Made by a program: the position numbers and the translations under genes. From the NCBI GenBank assembly GCA_018821435.1, contig JAHJME010000036.1:1-64000 (forward strand): a stretch of DNA of 64,000 nucleotides, in the 5' to 3' direction. The notes beneath the pieces are model-generated. The model did not search any database. It was given only the letters and a program-made list of their open reading frames with translations, and was not told the DNA's origin. How positions within the stretch are numbered: the first letter of the stretch is position 1; each line of letters starts with the position of its first letter. The stretch comes from Alphaproteobacteria bacterium. GTDB taxonomy: Bacteria; Pseudomonadota; Alphaproteobacteria; Caulobacterales; Caulobacteraceae. Shown in pieces: positions 1-8,879 of the stretch.

Positions 1-2
1 AC

Positions 3-266
3 ATGGAGAGCGCCGAGATGCGGCTCTACGATCTCTACGAACGCCTGGACGACCAGGTCCTGGACGAAGACTTCGCCCTGGCCCCGTTCCAGGAGGTCAT
101 CGCCCACCTCCACCGCGAACTGGGCCTCAGCCCGCCGGACGTCGGTGACGACGATGAGGACGATCCGGACGACGACGATCCGGATGAAGAGGTTGAGGTC
201 ATGGACGAGGCCCCGCCGCCCGATCCCGCGCCCGCTACGGCTGACGGACCTCGCCCACCTCCCTAA
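3..266 (+). CDS. Hypothetical acidic protein, possibly N-terminally truncated by window edge
   Basis: An 87-codon frame opens two bases from the window edge, so the true start may lie upstream and this may be only the C-terminus of a longer protein. The first 45 residues look like a folded helical segment (Leu, Tyr and Glu rich). The rest is an acidic Asp/Glu tract around residues 47-68 followed by a Pro/Ala-rich tail, which is probably disordered. I do not recognise the family. It converges on cobS, with a palindromic repeat between them. Confidence 0.5.
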   Translation: MESAEMRLYDLYERLDDQVLDEDFALAPFQEVIAHLHRELGLSPPDVGDDDEDDPDDDDPDEEVEVMDEAPPPDPAPATADGPRPPP

Positions 267-269
267 TTC

Positions 270-399
270 TCGTCATCCCCGGGCTTGTCCCGGGGACCCA
301 GACGCACCGAGGAATCGCCAGCTCGCGAGGCCGCGCCGCCGCGCGCCCTTCTGCGACGCCTGCGTGTCTGGATGGCCGGGACAAGCCCGGCCATGACGA
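270..399. repeat. Palindromic repeat, copy 1 (variant sequence)
   Basis: The left end reads TCGTCATCCCCGGGCTTGTC and the right end is a near-exact reverse complement ending in CATGACGA; about 55 bases of unrelated sequence separate the two arms. It lies in the convergent gap between the acidic ORF and cobS. Its outer layout (CATCCCCG...GGGGACCCAG) matches four other copies in the window, but the core differs (GGCTTGTCC in place of CGCATGCG), so it is a sub-type. It may also serve as a bidirectional transcription stop. Confidence 0.75.
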
Positions 400-476
400 G
401 CAAAAGGGGGAGGCGCGTCAGCGCCCAAGATTCATAAGCGAACCCCGCGCACCCGCGCCGACGGCGCGAAGCGGCT

Positions 477-1478
477 TTACGCCACCCGCACCCGCGCCGT
501 GCTCTCCGGCAGGTCGGTCCCGAAGGCGCGCTGGTAGAACTCGGCCACGGTGCCGCGCTCCAGCTCGTCGCACTTGTTCAGGAACGTCATCCGGAACGCC
601 AGGCCGATGTCGCCGCCGAAGATCTCGGCGTTCTGGGCCCAGGTGATCACCGTCCGCGGGCTCATGACGGTCGAGATGTCGCCGTTCATGAAGGCGTTCC
701 GGGTCATGTCGGCCACGCGCACCATGGCGTTGATCGTCCGCTTGCCCTCGGCCGTCTGGTAGGACGGGCTCTTGGCCAGCACGATGTCGGCTTCCACGTC
801 GTGGCTGAGGTAGTTCAGCGTGGTGACGATCGACCAGCGGTCCATCTGGCCTTGGTTGATCTGCTGGGTGCCGTGGTACAGCCCCGTCGTGTCGCCCAGG
901 CCGATGGTGTTGGTGGTCGAGAACAGCCGGAACCACTTGTTCGGCTGGATCACCCGGTTCTGGTCCAGCAGGGTCAGCTTGCCCTGCGCCTCCAGCACGC
1001 GCTGGATCACGAACATCACGTCCGGACGGCCCGCGTCATATTCGTCGAACACCAGGGCGATGGGCCGCTGGATCGCCCAGGGCAGCATGCCTTCGCGGAA
1101 TTCGGTGACCTGCTTGCCGTCCTTCAGGACGATGGCGTCCTTGCCGACCAGATCGATCCGGCTGACGTGGCTGTCCAGGTTCACCCGGATCAGCGGCCAG
1201 TTCAGGTGGGCCGCCACCTGCTCGATGTGCGTCGACTTGCCCGTGCCGTGATAGCCCTGGACCATCACGCGACGGTCGTGGGCAAAGCCCGCGAGGATCG
1301 CCCGCGTGGTCTCGGGGTCGAACTTGTAGGCCGGATCGATGTCCGGCACGTGGCTGTCACGCTCGCTGAAGGCCGGGGCCTTCATGTCGATGTCGACCCC
1401 AAAGGTCTCGCGCACGTCGACCTGCCGGTCCGGCGTGAGCATGATCAGCTTGTCTTCGGTGATGTCGAAAGCGGCCAT
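477..1478 (-). CDS. cobS: Cobaltochelatase subunit CobS (MoxR-type AAA+ ATPase)
   Basis: This is the ATPase subunit that works with CobT and CobN to insert cobalt into hydrogenobyrinic acid a,c-diamide in aerobic cobalamin synthesis. The 333-residue product has a Walker A motif GYHGTGKST (about 75-83) and a Walker B segment LVFDEYDAG (about 142-150), with the CobS-specific stretch SHVSRIDLVG between them. Length fits the family. I chose the ATG at 1478 because the longer open frame above it only runs antisense through the neighbouring dioxygenase gene. CobT, usually next door, is not in the window and would lie beyond its left edge. Confidence 0.93.
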   Translation of the reverse strand: MAAFDITEDKLIMLTPDRQVDVRETFGVDIDMKAPAFSERDSHVPDIDPAYKFDPETTRAILAGFAHDRRVMVQGYHGTGKSTHIEQVAAHLNWPLIRVNLDSHVSRIDLVGKDAIVLKDGKQVTEFREGMLPWAIQRPIALVFDEYDAGRPDVMFVIQRVLEAQGKLTLLDQNRVIQPNKWFRLFSTTNTIGLGDTTGLYHGTQQINQGQMDRWSIVTTLNYLSHDVEADIVLAKSPSYQTAEGKRTINAMVRVADMTRNAFMNGDISTVMSPRTVITWAQNAEIFGGDIGLAFRMTFLNKCDELERGTVAEFYQRAFGTDLPESTARVRVA

Positions 1479-1550
1479 GTCCGGTCGATTACAAGCTTGC
1501 CGTTGCGGACGCAAACAGGTGTTTTGTCCAAAGTTCGCGGAGGAACGACG

Positions 1551-2423
1551 ATGCTGATGGAAGCGCAAAGCGCCTATCGCACGATCAAGGTCCAGTCCCA
1601 GGAAACCGGCTTCGGCGCCGAGGTCACGGGCGTGGACCTGTCGAAGCCCCTGCCGCCGGCGGTTCTGGCCGAGGTGAAGGACGCCTGGGCCCGCCACGCG
1701 GTGCTGGCGTTTCCCGACCAGCCGCTGACCCTGGACCAGCTCGAGGCCTTCACCCTGCAGATCGGCCCGTTCGGCCACGACCCCTATGTCGAGCCCATGC
1801 CCGGCCATCCCAATGTGCTGGAGGTGCGCCGCGAGCCGGACGAGAAGGTCACCCCCTTCGGCGGCAACTGGCACTCCGACTGGAGCTTCCAGGCGACCCC
1901 GCCCGCCGCCACCATCCTGCGGTCCGAGACCATTCCCCCGGTGGGTGGCGACACCCTCTACGCCGACGCGTCGCGGGCCTACGACGAACTCTCCGAGGCG
2001 ATGAAGGACCGGCTGGCCCCGCTCCGCGCCATCCACTCCGCCAGCCGCGCCTATGGCCCCAACAGCGCCTACGCCCGCGAACTGCATCTGCGCGCCATGC
2101 CGATCATCGTCAGCCCAGAGGCGGACAAGACGTGCGTCCACCCGCTGGTTCGCACCCATCCCGTGACCGGCCGCAAGGCGCTGTTCGTCTCGCCGGTCTA
2201 TACCGTGGGGATCGAGGGCATGGCCCCCAACGACGCCGACCCGCTGCTGGCCGAGCTGCACAAGCACATCGTTCAGGACCGCTTCGTCTACCGTCACCAC
2301 TGGCGCGAAGGCATGGTCGTGATCTGGGACAACCGCTGCACCATGCACAACGCCCTGGGCGGCTACGACGGCCACCGCCGCGTGATGCACCGCACCACCG
2401 TGGCGGGGGAAACCCCCACCTAG
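1551..2423 (+). CDS. TauD/TfdA-family Fe(II)/2-oxoglutarate dioxygenase
   Basis: This is a non-haem iron oxygenase that couples 2-oxoglutarate decarboxylation to substrate hydroxylation, as in taurine or 2,4-D dioxygenases. The 290-residue product has the HxD iron ligands in WHSDWSF (H108, D110), a distal His in CTMHNA (about H266), and the 2-oxoglutarate-binding Arg in RRVMHR (about 276-281). The ATG at 1551 follows a good ribosome site (GGAGGAA). It diverges from cobS with only 72 bases between. Its 3' end overlaps the convergent permease gene by 4 bases. The substrate cannot be read from sequence. Confidence 0.9.
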   Translation: MLMEAQSAYRTIKVQSQETGFGAEVTGVDLSKPLPPAVLAEVKDAWARHAVLAFPDQPLTLDQLEAFTLQIGPFGHDPYVEPMPGHPNVLEVRREPDEKVTPFGGNWHSDWSFQATPPAATILRSETIPPVGGDTLYADASRAYDELSEAMKDRLAPLRAIHSASRAYGPNSAYARELHLRAMPIIVSPEADKTCVHPLVRTHPVTGRKALFVSPVYTVGIEGMAPNDADPLLAELHKHIVQDRFVYRHHWREGMVVIWDNRCTMHNALGGYDGHRRVMHRTTVAGETPT

Positions 2424-3700
2424 TCTTCGTAGCGCACCCTCAGCATCAGCAGGCCCACGAAACTAAGCGCCGCGGCGCCGGCGAGGTAGGCGCCAACGGG
2501 CGGGAGCCCGCCGCCGTTCGCCAGCGACTGGGCGATGACCGGGGTCAACCCACCGCCGATGATCCCGCCGATGTTGAACACCATCGAGGCGCCCGTATAG
2601 CGCACCCGCGGCGGGAACAGGCTGGGCAGGAACGCGCCCAACGGGCCGTAGACGAAGCCCATGACGAACAGCGCCAGCGAAAGCCAGGCCCAGACCATCA
2701 TGAGCGAGCCGGCGCCCATCATCGACGCCATCACTGCGCCAACGCCCACGGTGGCCGCGCAGCCCCCCATCAGCACGCGCCGCGAACTGCTGGCGTCGGC
2801 GGCATAGCCGGCCGCGATGATGCCGGCCGCCATGAACAGGATGGCGCCAAGCTGGACCTTCAGGAACGTCTCGCGGCTGTGGCCCAGGACGGTCGTCCCG
2901 TAGCCGAGGGCGAAGGCCGTCGAGATGTAGAACACGGCGAAGCAGGCCACCGCCGCCAGGGTCCCGCCGATCAGTGCGCCGGGGTGGCGCCGGACGACCT
3001 CGGCGAGGGGAACATGGCTGGTCTCGGACTGCGCCAGCACCTTCTGGAACGCCGGAGTCTCGCCGATCCGCAGGCGGACCCACAGGCCCAGGCCCACGAG
3101 GATCGCGCTCGCCAGGAACGGCAGGCGCCAGCCCCAGGCCAGGAACTGGTCCTGCGAGAGGAAGACGCCCAGGATCAGGAACAGGCCGTTGGCGGCGATG
3201 AAGCCCACCGGCGCCCCCAGCTGCGGGAACATCCCGAACCGCGCCCGCCAGCCGGGCGGGGCGTTCTCCACCGCCAGCAACGCCGCGCCGCCCCACTCGC
3301 CGCCCAGGCCGAAGCCCTGGCCGAACCGCAGCACGCACAACAGGAACGGCGCCACCCAGCCCACCATGGCGTAGGTGGGCAGGAAGGCGATCAGCAGCGT
3401 CGAGGCGCCCATCATCATCAGCGAGGCGACCAAGGTCGACTTGCGCCCGATCCGGTCGCCGAAGTGCCCGAAGAACGCCGCTCCCACCGGCCGCGCGAAG
3501 AACGCCACCGCGAAGGTCGCATAGCTCTGCAGCAGCTGGGCGCTGTCCGACGATTTCGGGAAGAACAGGCTGGGGAACACCAGCGAGGCCGCCGTGGCGT
3601 AGATGTAGAAGTCGTAGAACTCGACGGCCGTGCCGACGAGGCTGGCCGCGAGGACGCGACGGTTCGAGGCGCTGCCCGCGCCGGTGGCTTGACCGTTCAT
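2420..3700 (-). CDS. Major facilitator permease, metabolite:H+ symporter (MHS) type
   Basis: A 426-residue polytopic inner-membrane transporter. The N-terminal AASLVGTAVEFYDFYIYATA pattern and the GHFGDRIGRKSTL loop between helices 2 and 3 are typical of the MHS branch (shikimate, proline/betaine or citrate permeases). About twelve hydrophobic segments can be counted. I prefer the ATG at 3700 over an upstream TTG at 3736, because the latter runs toward the divergent aminotransferase promoter. The substrate is unknown; a carboxylate or amino-acid-like solute is usual for the family. Confidence 0.88.
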   Translation of the reverse strand: MNGQATGAGSASNRRVLAASLVGTAVEFYDFYIYATAASLVFPSLFFPKSSDSAQLLQSYATFAVAFFARPVGAAFFGHFGDRIGRKSTLVASLMMMGASTLLIAFLPTYAMVGWVAPFLLCVLRFGQGFGLGGEWGGAALLAVENAPPGWRARFGMFPQLGAPVGFIAANGLFLILGVFLSQDQFLAWGWRLPFLASAILVGLGLWVRLRIGETPAFQKVLAQSETSHVPLAEVVRRHPGALIGGTLAAVACFAVFYISTAFALGYGTTVLGHSRETFLKVQLGAILFMAAGIIAAGYAADASSSRRVLMGGCAATVGVGAVMASMMGAGSLMMVWAWLSLALFVMGFVYGPLGAFLPSLFPPRVRYTGASMVFNIGGIIGGGLTPVIAQSLANGGGLPPVGAYLAGAAALSFVGLLMLRVRYED

Positions 3701-3777
3701 GGTGTTCCGCTTCGCGCCCACAGGGCTTGCGGTCAAGCCGGATGGCGTTCGGGCCGGTTTGCCACTACCTCGGGGAC

Positions 3778-4920
3778 ATGACCGCGCAGATCGATCCCTT
3801 CTACGCCATCTCCGTCAGCGGGCTGGCCCATCGGCTCAAGGCCGAGGGCCGCTCGATCATCCACATGGAGTTCGGCCAGCCCTCGACCGGGGCGCCCAAG
3901 GCCGCCATCGCCGCCGCGCACAAGGTGCTGGACGCCGAGGCCATGGGCTATTGGGAGAGCGCGCCGCTCAAGGCCCGCATCTGCCGCCACTACGCCGAGA
4001 CCTATGGCGTGACGGTGGAGCCTGGCCAGATCACCCTGACCTGCGGCGCGTCGCCCGCGCTGGTGCTGGCGCTGTCGGCCACGTTCAGCCCCGGCGACGT
4101 GATCGCCATGGCCCGGCCCGGCTACGTCGCCTACCGCAACAACGTCAAAGCTCTGCACATGGTCCCGCTGGAGATCGCCTGCGGGGCCGAGACCCGCTAC
4201 CAGCTCACCGCCGACATGCTGGCGGCCATCGAACCGGCGCCCGCCGGCGTGATCCTGGCCAGCCCCGCCAATCCCACCGGCACGGTGATCCCCGGCCCCG
4301 AACTGGAAGCCATCGCCAAGGTCTGCCGAGAGCGCGGCATCCGCATCATCTCCGACGAGATCTATCACGGCCTCAGCTACGCCGAGCCGACACACTCGAT
4401 GCTGGAGTACGAGCCCCAGACCATCGTCGTGAACAGCTTCTCCAAATACTTCAGCATGGCGGGCTGGCGCCTCGGCTGGCTGATCGTGCCGAAGGCCGAG
4501 GCGTCGCGGGCCGTCGCCTACATGGGCGCGCTGTTCCTGACCGCGCCGTCGCTTGCCCAGCACGCGGCCCTGGTGGCCATGGACAGCCGCGACGAGTTGG
4601 AGGGCCACCTCGCCACCTACCGCCGCAACCGCGAACTGATGCTGGAGGCCTTGCCGGCCCTGGGCCTCGACAAGATCGCGCCCCCGGACGGCGCCTTCTA
4701 CATCTACGCCGACGTGGGCCGGCTGACCGACGACAGCCTGTCGTTCTGCAAGCAGCTTCTGCAGGACACCGGCGTCGCGACCGCCCCCGGCATCGACTTC
4801 GATCCCGTCGACGGCCGCCGGTTCATCCGCATGAGCTTCGCCGTCTCCACGCCCGAGATCGAAGAGGCGATCCGCCGCCTCACGCCCTGGTTCGAACAGG
4901 CGCGGGCGCGGGCGGCCTAG
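3778..4920 (+). CDS. Pyridoxal-phosphate aminotransferase, class I/II
   Basis: A fold-type I aminotransferase of 380 residues. Visible markers are SPANPTG (162-168, cofactor Asn), ISDEIYHG (191-198, ring-N Asp), the Schiff-base Lys in NSFSKYFSMAGWRLGW (K223) and a C-terminal FIRMSFA carboxylate-binding segment. Aspartate- or alanine-type transaminases share this layout, so the amino acid used is open. It is divergent from the MHS permease, and both may handle the same compound. The ATG at 3778 is preferred because it has GGGGA just upstream. The last 4 bases overlap the convergent amidohydrolase gene. Confidence 0.9.
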   Translation: MTAQIDPFYAISVSGLAHRLKAEGRSIIHMEFGQPSTGAPKAAIAAAHKVLDAEAMGYWESAPLKARICRHYAETYGVTVEPGQITLTCGASPALVLALSATFSPGDVIAMARPGYVAYRNNVKALHMVPLEIACGAETRYQLTADMLAAIEPAPAGVILASPANPTGTVIPGPELEAIAKVCRERGIRIISDEIYHGLSYAEPTHSMLEYEPQTIVVNSFSKYFSMAGWRLGWLIVPKAEASRAVAYMGALFLTAPSLAQHAALVAMDSRDELEGHLATYRRNRELMLEALPALGLDKIAPPDGAFYIYADVGRLTDDSLSFCKQLLQDTGVATAPGIDFDPVDGRRFIRMSFAVSTPEIEEAIRRLTPWFEQARARAA

Positions 4921-6221
4921 GGGCGGCGGTAAACCGTCCCGTCCTTCATCACGAAGCTGACGTCCTTCAGCGCGGTGATGTCCCTGGTCGGATCGCCGGT
5001 CACCGCGACCAGGTCGGCGAGCTGGCCGGGGGCCACCTTGCCCAGCCTGTCGTCCAGCTTCAGCAGCCGGGCGTTCACCGCGGTCGCCGCGGTCAGGGCG
5101 TCGACGGGGGTCATCCCAGCCTTCACCATCCAGTCCAGCTCGCGCCAGCTCTGGCCGTGCGGGAAAACACCGACATCGCTGCCGGCGCCCACGATCACGC
5201 CCAGCTTGAGGGCCAGCTTCACGGTCTCGGCGGCGCGCGCCATGGCCGGCGAGGGCGGGCCGCCGGGCGTGTAGCGACCGCCGTACGCGGATGTCGCCGC
5301 CACCGCCTCCAGCGTCGGGATCAGCGCCGCGCCCCTGGCCTTCATCAGCTTCAGCGTCGCCTCCGACGCCTCATAGCCGTGCTCGATGGTGTCGACGCCG
5401 GCGGCCACGGCGCGGCGGATGCCCTCGTCGCCTGCCGCATGCGCCGCGACCGGCCGGCCCAGGTCGTGGGCCGTGGCGACCAGCACCTCCAGTTCGCGTT
5501 GGGTGAAGGCGGGCTTCACCGAGCCGTCCGCCCCCAGGCGATAGTCGGCATAGACCTTGATCCAGTCGGCGCCCAACGCGGCCTGCTCGCGCACCGCGGC
5601 CGCGATCTCGACCTCGCCCGACACCTCCTGCGCGCCCTGCGGCAGGTCCATGTCCGACCGGAACCCCTTGCGCGGGCCATAGGCGCCCTTGGCCACGATG
5701 GCGCGGGTGGTGACCAGCAGGCGCGGCCCGGCGATGGTCCCGTCGGCGATGGCCTTCTTCAGCGAGACGTCGGCGTCGCCCGCGCCCTCGGTGCCCAGCT
5801 CTCGCTCGGTGGTGTACCCGGACATCAAGGTCCGCGTCGCATCGCGCCCGGCCCGCAGCGTCCGATAGAACGGCGCCTCCTTGAGGACCTGATCGTCCCA
5901 GGAGGCCTCGTTGTAGGGATGCAGCAGCAGGTGCGAGTGCATCTCGATCAGGCCGGGGATCAGGGTGGTCCCGGGCAGGGCGACGACCTCCGCGCCGTCC
6001 GCCAAGACTTGAGCCTTCGGCCCCACGGCGACGATCTTCTGACCCTCGACCCGCACGACCCAGCCGACCTGCGGCGACCCCTGTCCGGCGGTCCACACGG
6101 CGTCGGGCTGCAGCAGATAGTTGGCGGCCTGCGCCTGTCCGCCTGCGATGACGGCCGTCAGGAGCGCCAGTAGGGTCTTCTGCAACGTGATCGACTTTCG
6201 ACGAGGGGTGAATGACCCCAT
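4917..6221 (-). CDS. Exported metal-dependent amidohydrolase (imidazolonepropionase/prolidase-like)
   Basis: A 434-residue amidohydrolase-superfamily protein with an N-terminal Sec signal (cationic start, hydrophobic LLALLTAVIAG, likely cleavage after AQA near residue 32). Metal ligands are visible: HSH at about 95-97, a Lys in WIKVYADY, His in AAHAAGDEG and IEHG, and Asp in GAGSDVG. The closest recognisable group is secreted Xaa-Pro dipeptidase/aryldialkylphosphatase-like hydrolases, widespread in Caulobacter and sphingomonads. Periplasmic hydrolysis of small peptides or amides is the likely role. Confidence 0.88.
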   Translation of the reverse strand: MGSFTPRRKSITLQKTLLALLTAVIAGGQAQAANYLLQPDAVWTAGQGSPQVGWVVRVEGQKIVAVGPKAQVLADGAEVVALPGTTLIPGLIEMHSHLLLHPYNEASWDDQVLKEAPFYRTLRAGRDATRTLMSGYTTERELGTEGAGDADVSLKKAIADGTIAGPRLLVTTRAIVAKGAYGPRKGFRSDMDLPQGAQEVSGEVEIAAAVREQAALGADWIKVYADYRLGADGSVKPAFTQRELEVLVATAHDLGRPVAAHAAGDEGIRRAVAAGVDTIEHGYEASEATLKLMKARGAALIPTLEAVAATSAYGGRYTPGGPPSPAMARAAETVKLALKLGVIVGAGSDVGVFPHGQSWRELDWMVKAGMTPVDALTAATAVNARLLKLDDRLGKVAPGQLADLVAVTGDPTRDITALKDVSFVMKDGTVYRRP

Positions 6222-6341
6222 GGTGATCGAAACCCTCGCTGGCGTCTCCGTCCACGTTTACGGCGCCGCGTGACGAAGCCGGCTTGACCTCCCCAAGGTC
6301 GCCGGGGTCTTTCGCGGGCGTTGCTTCACGGAGACGACCCC

Positions 6342-7337
6342 ATGCAGACCCGCAAGCTCGGCCAGTTCGACGTCTCGGCCATCGGCCTTGGGTGCATGAG
6401 CCTCAGCCACGCCTACGGTTCGCCGCCGCCACGGGCGCAGGCGGAAGCGGTGCTGTTGGGGGCGCTGGACGCCGGCTACACCTTCTTCGACACGGCTGCG
6501 GTCTACGGCGTCGGTCACAACGAGCGGCTGGTGGGCGAGGTGCTGGGCCCGCATCGCGACAAGTTCGTCCTGGCGTCCAAGTGCGGCCTGACCAACGGCG
6601 AGGAGCGCGAGCTGAACGGCAGCCCGGAACGCCTGAAGAAGACCTGCGAAGAGAGCCTTGCCCGCCTGAACGTCGACGTCATCGACCTCTACTATCTGCA
6701 CCGCTGGGACCAGCGGGTGCCGATCGAGGACAGCGTCGGCGCGCTGGCCGAGCTGGTGAAGGAGGGCAAGATCCGCAGCATCGGCCTGTCGGAGGTCTCG
6801 GCGCCGACCCTTCGCCGCGCGCACGCCGTCCACCCGATCACCGCGCTGCAGACCGAGTATTCCCCCTGGACCCGCAATCCCGAGATCGCCGTGCTGGACG
6901 CCTGCCGCGAGCTGGGCGTGGCGTTCGTGGCCTTCTCGCCGGTGGGCCGAGGCTTCCTGGCCGGCGGCGCGCAGGATCCCGCGGCGTTCGAGGACCACGA
7001 CATCCGCAAGAACATGCCGCGTTTCCAGGGCGACGCCTTCGCCGCCAACCAGAAGCTCTACGCCGCCTTCAAGGCCATCGCCGACGAGGCGGGCTGCACG
7101 CCCGCCCAGCTGTGCATGGCGTGGCTGCTGCAGAAGGACGAGATCATCATCCCGATCCCTGGCACCGCCAGCCCCGACCACATGCGTGAGGACGCCGGCG
7201 CGGCGGACGTCACCCTGTCGGCCGAGATCATGGCAAAGGTCGACGCCACGGTGAACGGCCGGACGGTCAGCGGGTCTCGCTACTCGCCGGCGCTGCAGGC
7301 CGTCGTCGACACCGAGAAGATGCCGACCGAGGCCTAG
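6342..7337 (+). CDS. Aldo/keto reductase
   Basis: A 331-residue NADPH-dependent aldo/keto reductase of the AKR13-like type. The catalytic tetrad is in place: D50 (FFDTA), Y55 (AAVYG), K80 (LASKCG) and H120 (YYLHRWD). The C-terminal IPIPGTAS segment binds the cofactor phosphate. The ATG at 6342 follows CACGGAGACG. It is a single-gene unit whose stop overlaps the end of the convergent acyl-CoA ligase gene by 4 bases. It reduces an aldehyde or ketone; the substrate is unknown. Confidence 0.92.
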   Translation: MQTRKLGQFDVSAIGLGCMSLSHAYGSPPPRAQAEAVLLGALDAGYTFFDTAAVYGVGHNERLVGEVLGPHRDKFVLASKCGLTNGEERELNGSPERLKKTCEESLARLNVDVIDLYYLHRWDQRVPIEDSVGALAELVKEGKIRSIGLSEVSAPTLRRAHAVHPITALQTEYSPWTRNPEIAVLDACRELGVAFVAFSPVGRGFLAGGAQDPAAFEDHDIRKNMPRFQGDAFAANQKLYAAFKAIADEAGCTPAQLCMAWLLQKDEIIIPIPGTASPDHMREDAGAADVTLSAEIMAKVDATVNGRTVSGSRYSPALQAVVDTEKMPTEA

Positions 7338-8869
7338 ATCCGTCGTTCCAGGCCTTCCCAGAAGGGCTCGCGCAGCTTCCGCTTGAAGATCTTGCCCGAG
7401 TCCTCGCGGGGCAGCTCGGCGGCCAGGTCCACGCGGCGAGGCATCTTGTAGCCGGCGATGTGCTCGCGAAGGTAGGCCTTCACCGACGCCTCGGTGACAT
7501 CCGCCCCCTCGCTGGGCTGGACGACGGCGCAGACGCCCTCGCCGAACTCCTCGTCGGGGATGCCGAAGACGGCGCAGTCGGCGATGCCGGGCATCTTCAA
7601 CAGCTCGGCCTCGATCTCGGCCGGATAGATGTTCACCCCGCCCGAGATGATCATGTCCTTGGCCCGGTCGCAGAGGTAGAGGAACCCGTCCTTGTCGAGG
7701 TAGCCGATGTCGCCGGGCGCGATCAGCCCGGCCTTCTCGCTGTCGCGGCGCTTCTGGTCGTCGCCGTGATAGGTGAAGTCGGCCATGCCGCGCGTGCGGA
7801 CGACCACCTCCCCGACCTCGCCGGTCGGCAGCGACTGGCCCTCGGCGTCGATGATCAGCAGGTCGGTCTGCGGCCAGGGTTTGCCAACGGTGCCGGGGTG
7901 GCCGAGCCAGTCCTCGGATGTGCAGAAGGTAACCGCCGAGACCTCGGTCGAGCCGTAGTATTCGTTGATCACCGGTCCCCACCATTCGATCATCGCGCGC
8001 TTGATCGGCGGCGGGCAGGGCGCCGCCGCGTGCACGACGAACCTCAGCGACGACAGGTCGTACTTCGCCTTGATCGCCTCCGGCAGCTTCAGCAGCCGGT
8101 GGAACATGATCGGCACCATGTGCAGATGCGTGACCCTGTGGCGCTGGATCATCGCCAGCAGTTCCTCGGGCTCGAACCGGGGTTGCAGGATCACCGTCCC
8201 GCCCAGGCGCGCGGCGGTCAGGCCGTAGGCGTTGGGCGCCGAGTGGTACATCGGGCCGGTGACCACGGTGACCATGTCGCCGGGCGGGCCATGGCCCATG
8301 AAGCCGAACGCCTGCCCGATGATCATGGCGGTGGTCATGGCCTGTTCGGCGCTGGGCGGGGCGCGCCGCACGCCCTTGGGGCGACCCGTGGTGCCGGACG
8401 TGTAGATCACGGTGCCGGGCGCCTCGGCCGCGCTGGGCGGACGGGGTTCGAACCCCTCCAGCCATGATGACCAGTCCAGCATGCCGGGCGGCGTGGGCGC
8501 CGCGTCGATGCCGTACGCCTCGGCGATCTCCGGCGGGGTCGGCACGACGAGCACCGGCACGCCCGCGGGCAACGCGTCGCGGATCGGCGGGATCAGGTCG
8601 GCGTGGATGACGATGGCCTTGGCGCCGGAATTTTCGAACAGATAGGCGGCCTCGTCGGGCGTGTAGTGCCAGTTCACCGGGGTCGGATAGGCGCCCAGCA
8701 GGCCCGCCGCGGCGCTGGCCTCGAAGAAAGGCAGGTCGTTGCGCAGGTAGAGCGCCACCATGTCACCCGGGCCGATGCCCAGGCTGGCCAGTCCCGCCGC
8801 CGCCCGCGCGGCCCGCTCGCCCAGGGTCTCGACGTCGAGGCACCGGGTTCCGCTGATCAGTCCGCCCAT
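7334..8869 (-). CDS. AMP-forming acyl-CoA ligase
   Basis: An ANL-superfamily ligase of 511 residues that adenylates a carboxylic acid and transfers it to CoA. The phosphate loop YTSGTTGRPKG is near residue 157. YYGSTEVS, the GDIGYLDKDGFLYLCDR hinge region, SGGVNIYPAEIE and a C-terminal PREDSGKIFKR lysine are all present. The ATG at 8869 has a GGGGGA ribosome site and starts only 10 bases after the stop of the hydrolase gene upstream, so the two form an operon. The N-terminus is somewhat short for the family. Confidence 0.9.
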   Translation of the reverse strand: MGGLISGTRCLDVETLGERAARAAAGLASLGIGPGDMVALYLRNDLPFFEASAAAGLLGAYPTPVNWHYTPDEAAYLFENSGAKAIVIHADLIPPIRDALPAGVPVLVVPTPPEIAEAYGIDAAPTPPGMLDWSSWLEGFEPRPPSAAEAPGTVIYTSGTTGRPKGVRRAPPSAEQAMTTAMIIGQAFGFMGHGPPGDMVTVVTGPMYHSAPNAYGLTAARLGGTVILQPRFEPEELLAMIQRHRVTHLHMVPIMFHRLLKLPEAIKAKYDLSSLRFVVHAAAPCPPPIKRAMIEWWGPVINEYYGSTEVSAVTFCTSEDWLGHPGTVGKPWPQTDLLIIDAEGQSLPTGEVGEVVVRTRGMADFTYHGDDQKRRDSEKAGLIAPGDIGYLDKDGFLYLCDRAKDMIISGGVNIYPAEIEAELLKMPGIADCAVFGIPDEEFGEGVCAVVQPSEGADVTEASVKAYLREHIAGYKMPRRVDLAAELPREDSGKIFKRKLREPFWEGLERRI

Positions 8870-8879
8870 GGTCGTCCCC

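Noticed and set aside
477..2390. 637-codon minus-strand frame covering cobS plus antisense of the dioxygenase
   Set aside because: Only its last 333 codons (from the ATG at 1478) match CobS; the rest is a low-complexity shadow of the dioxygenase gene, common in high-GC DNA.
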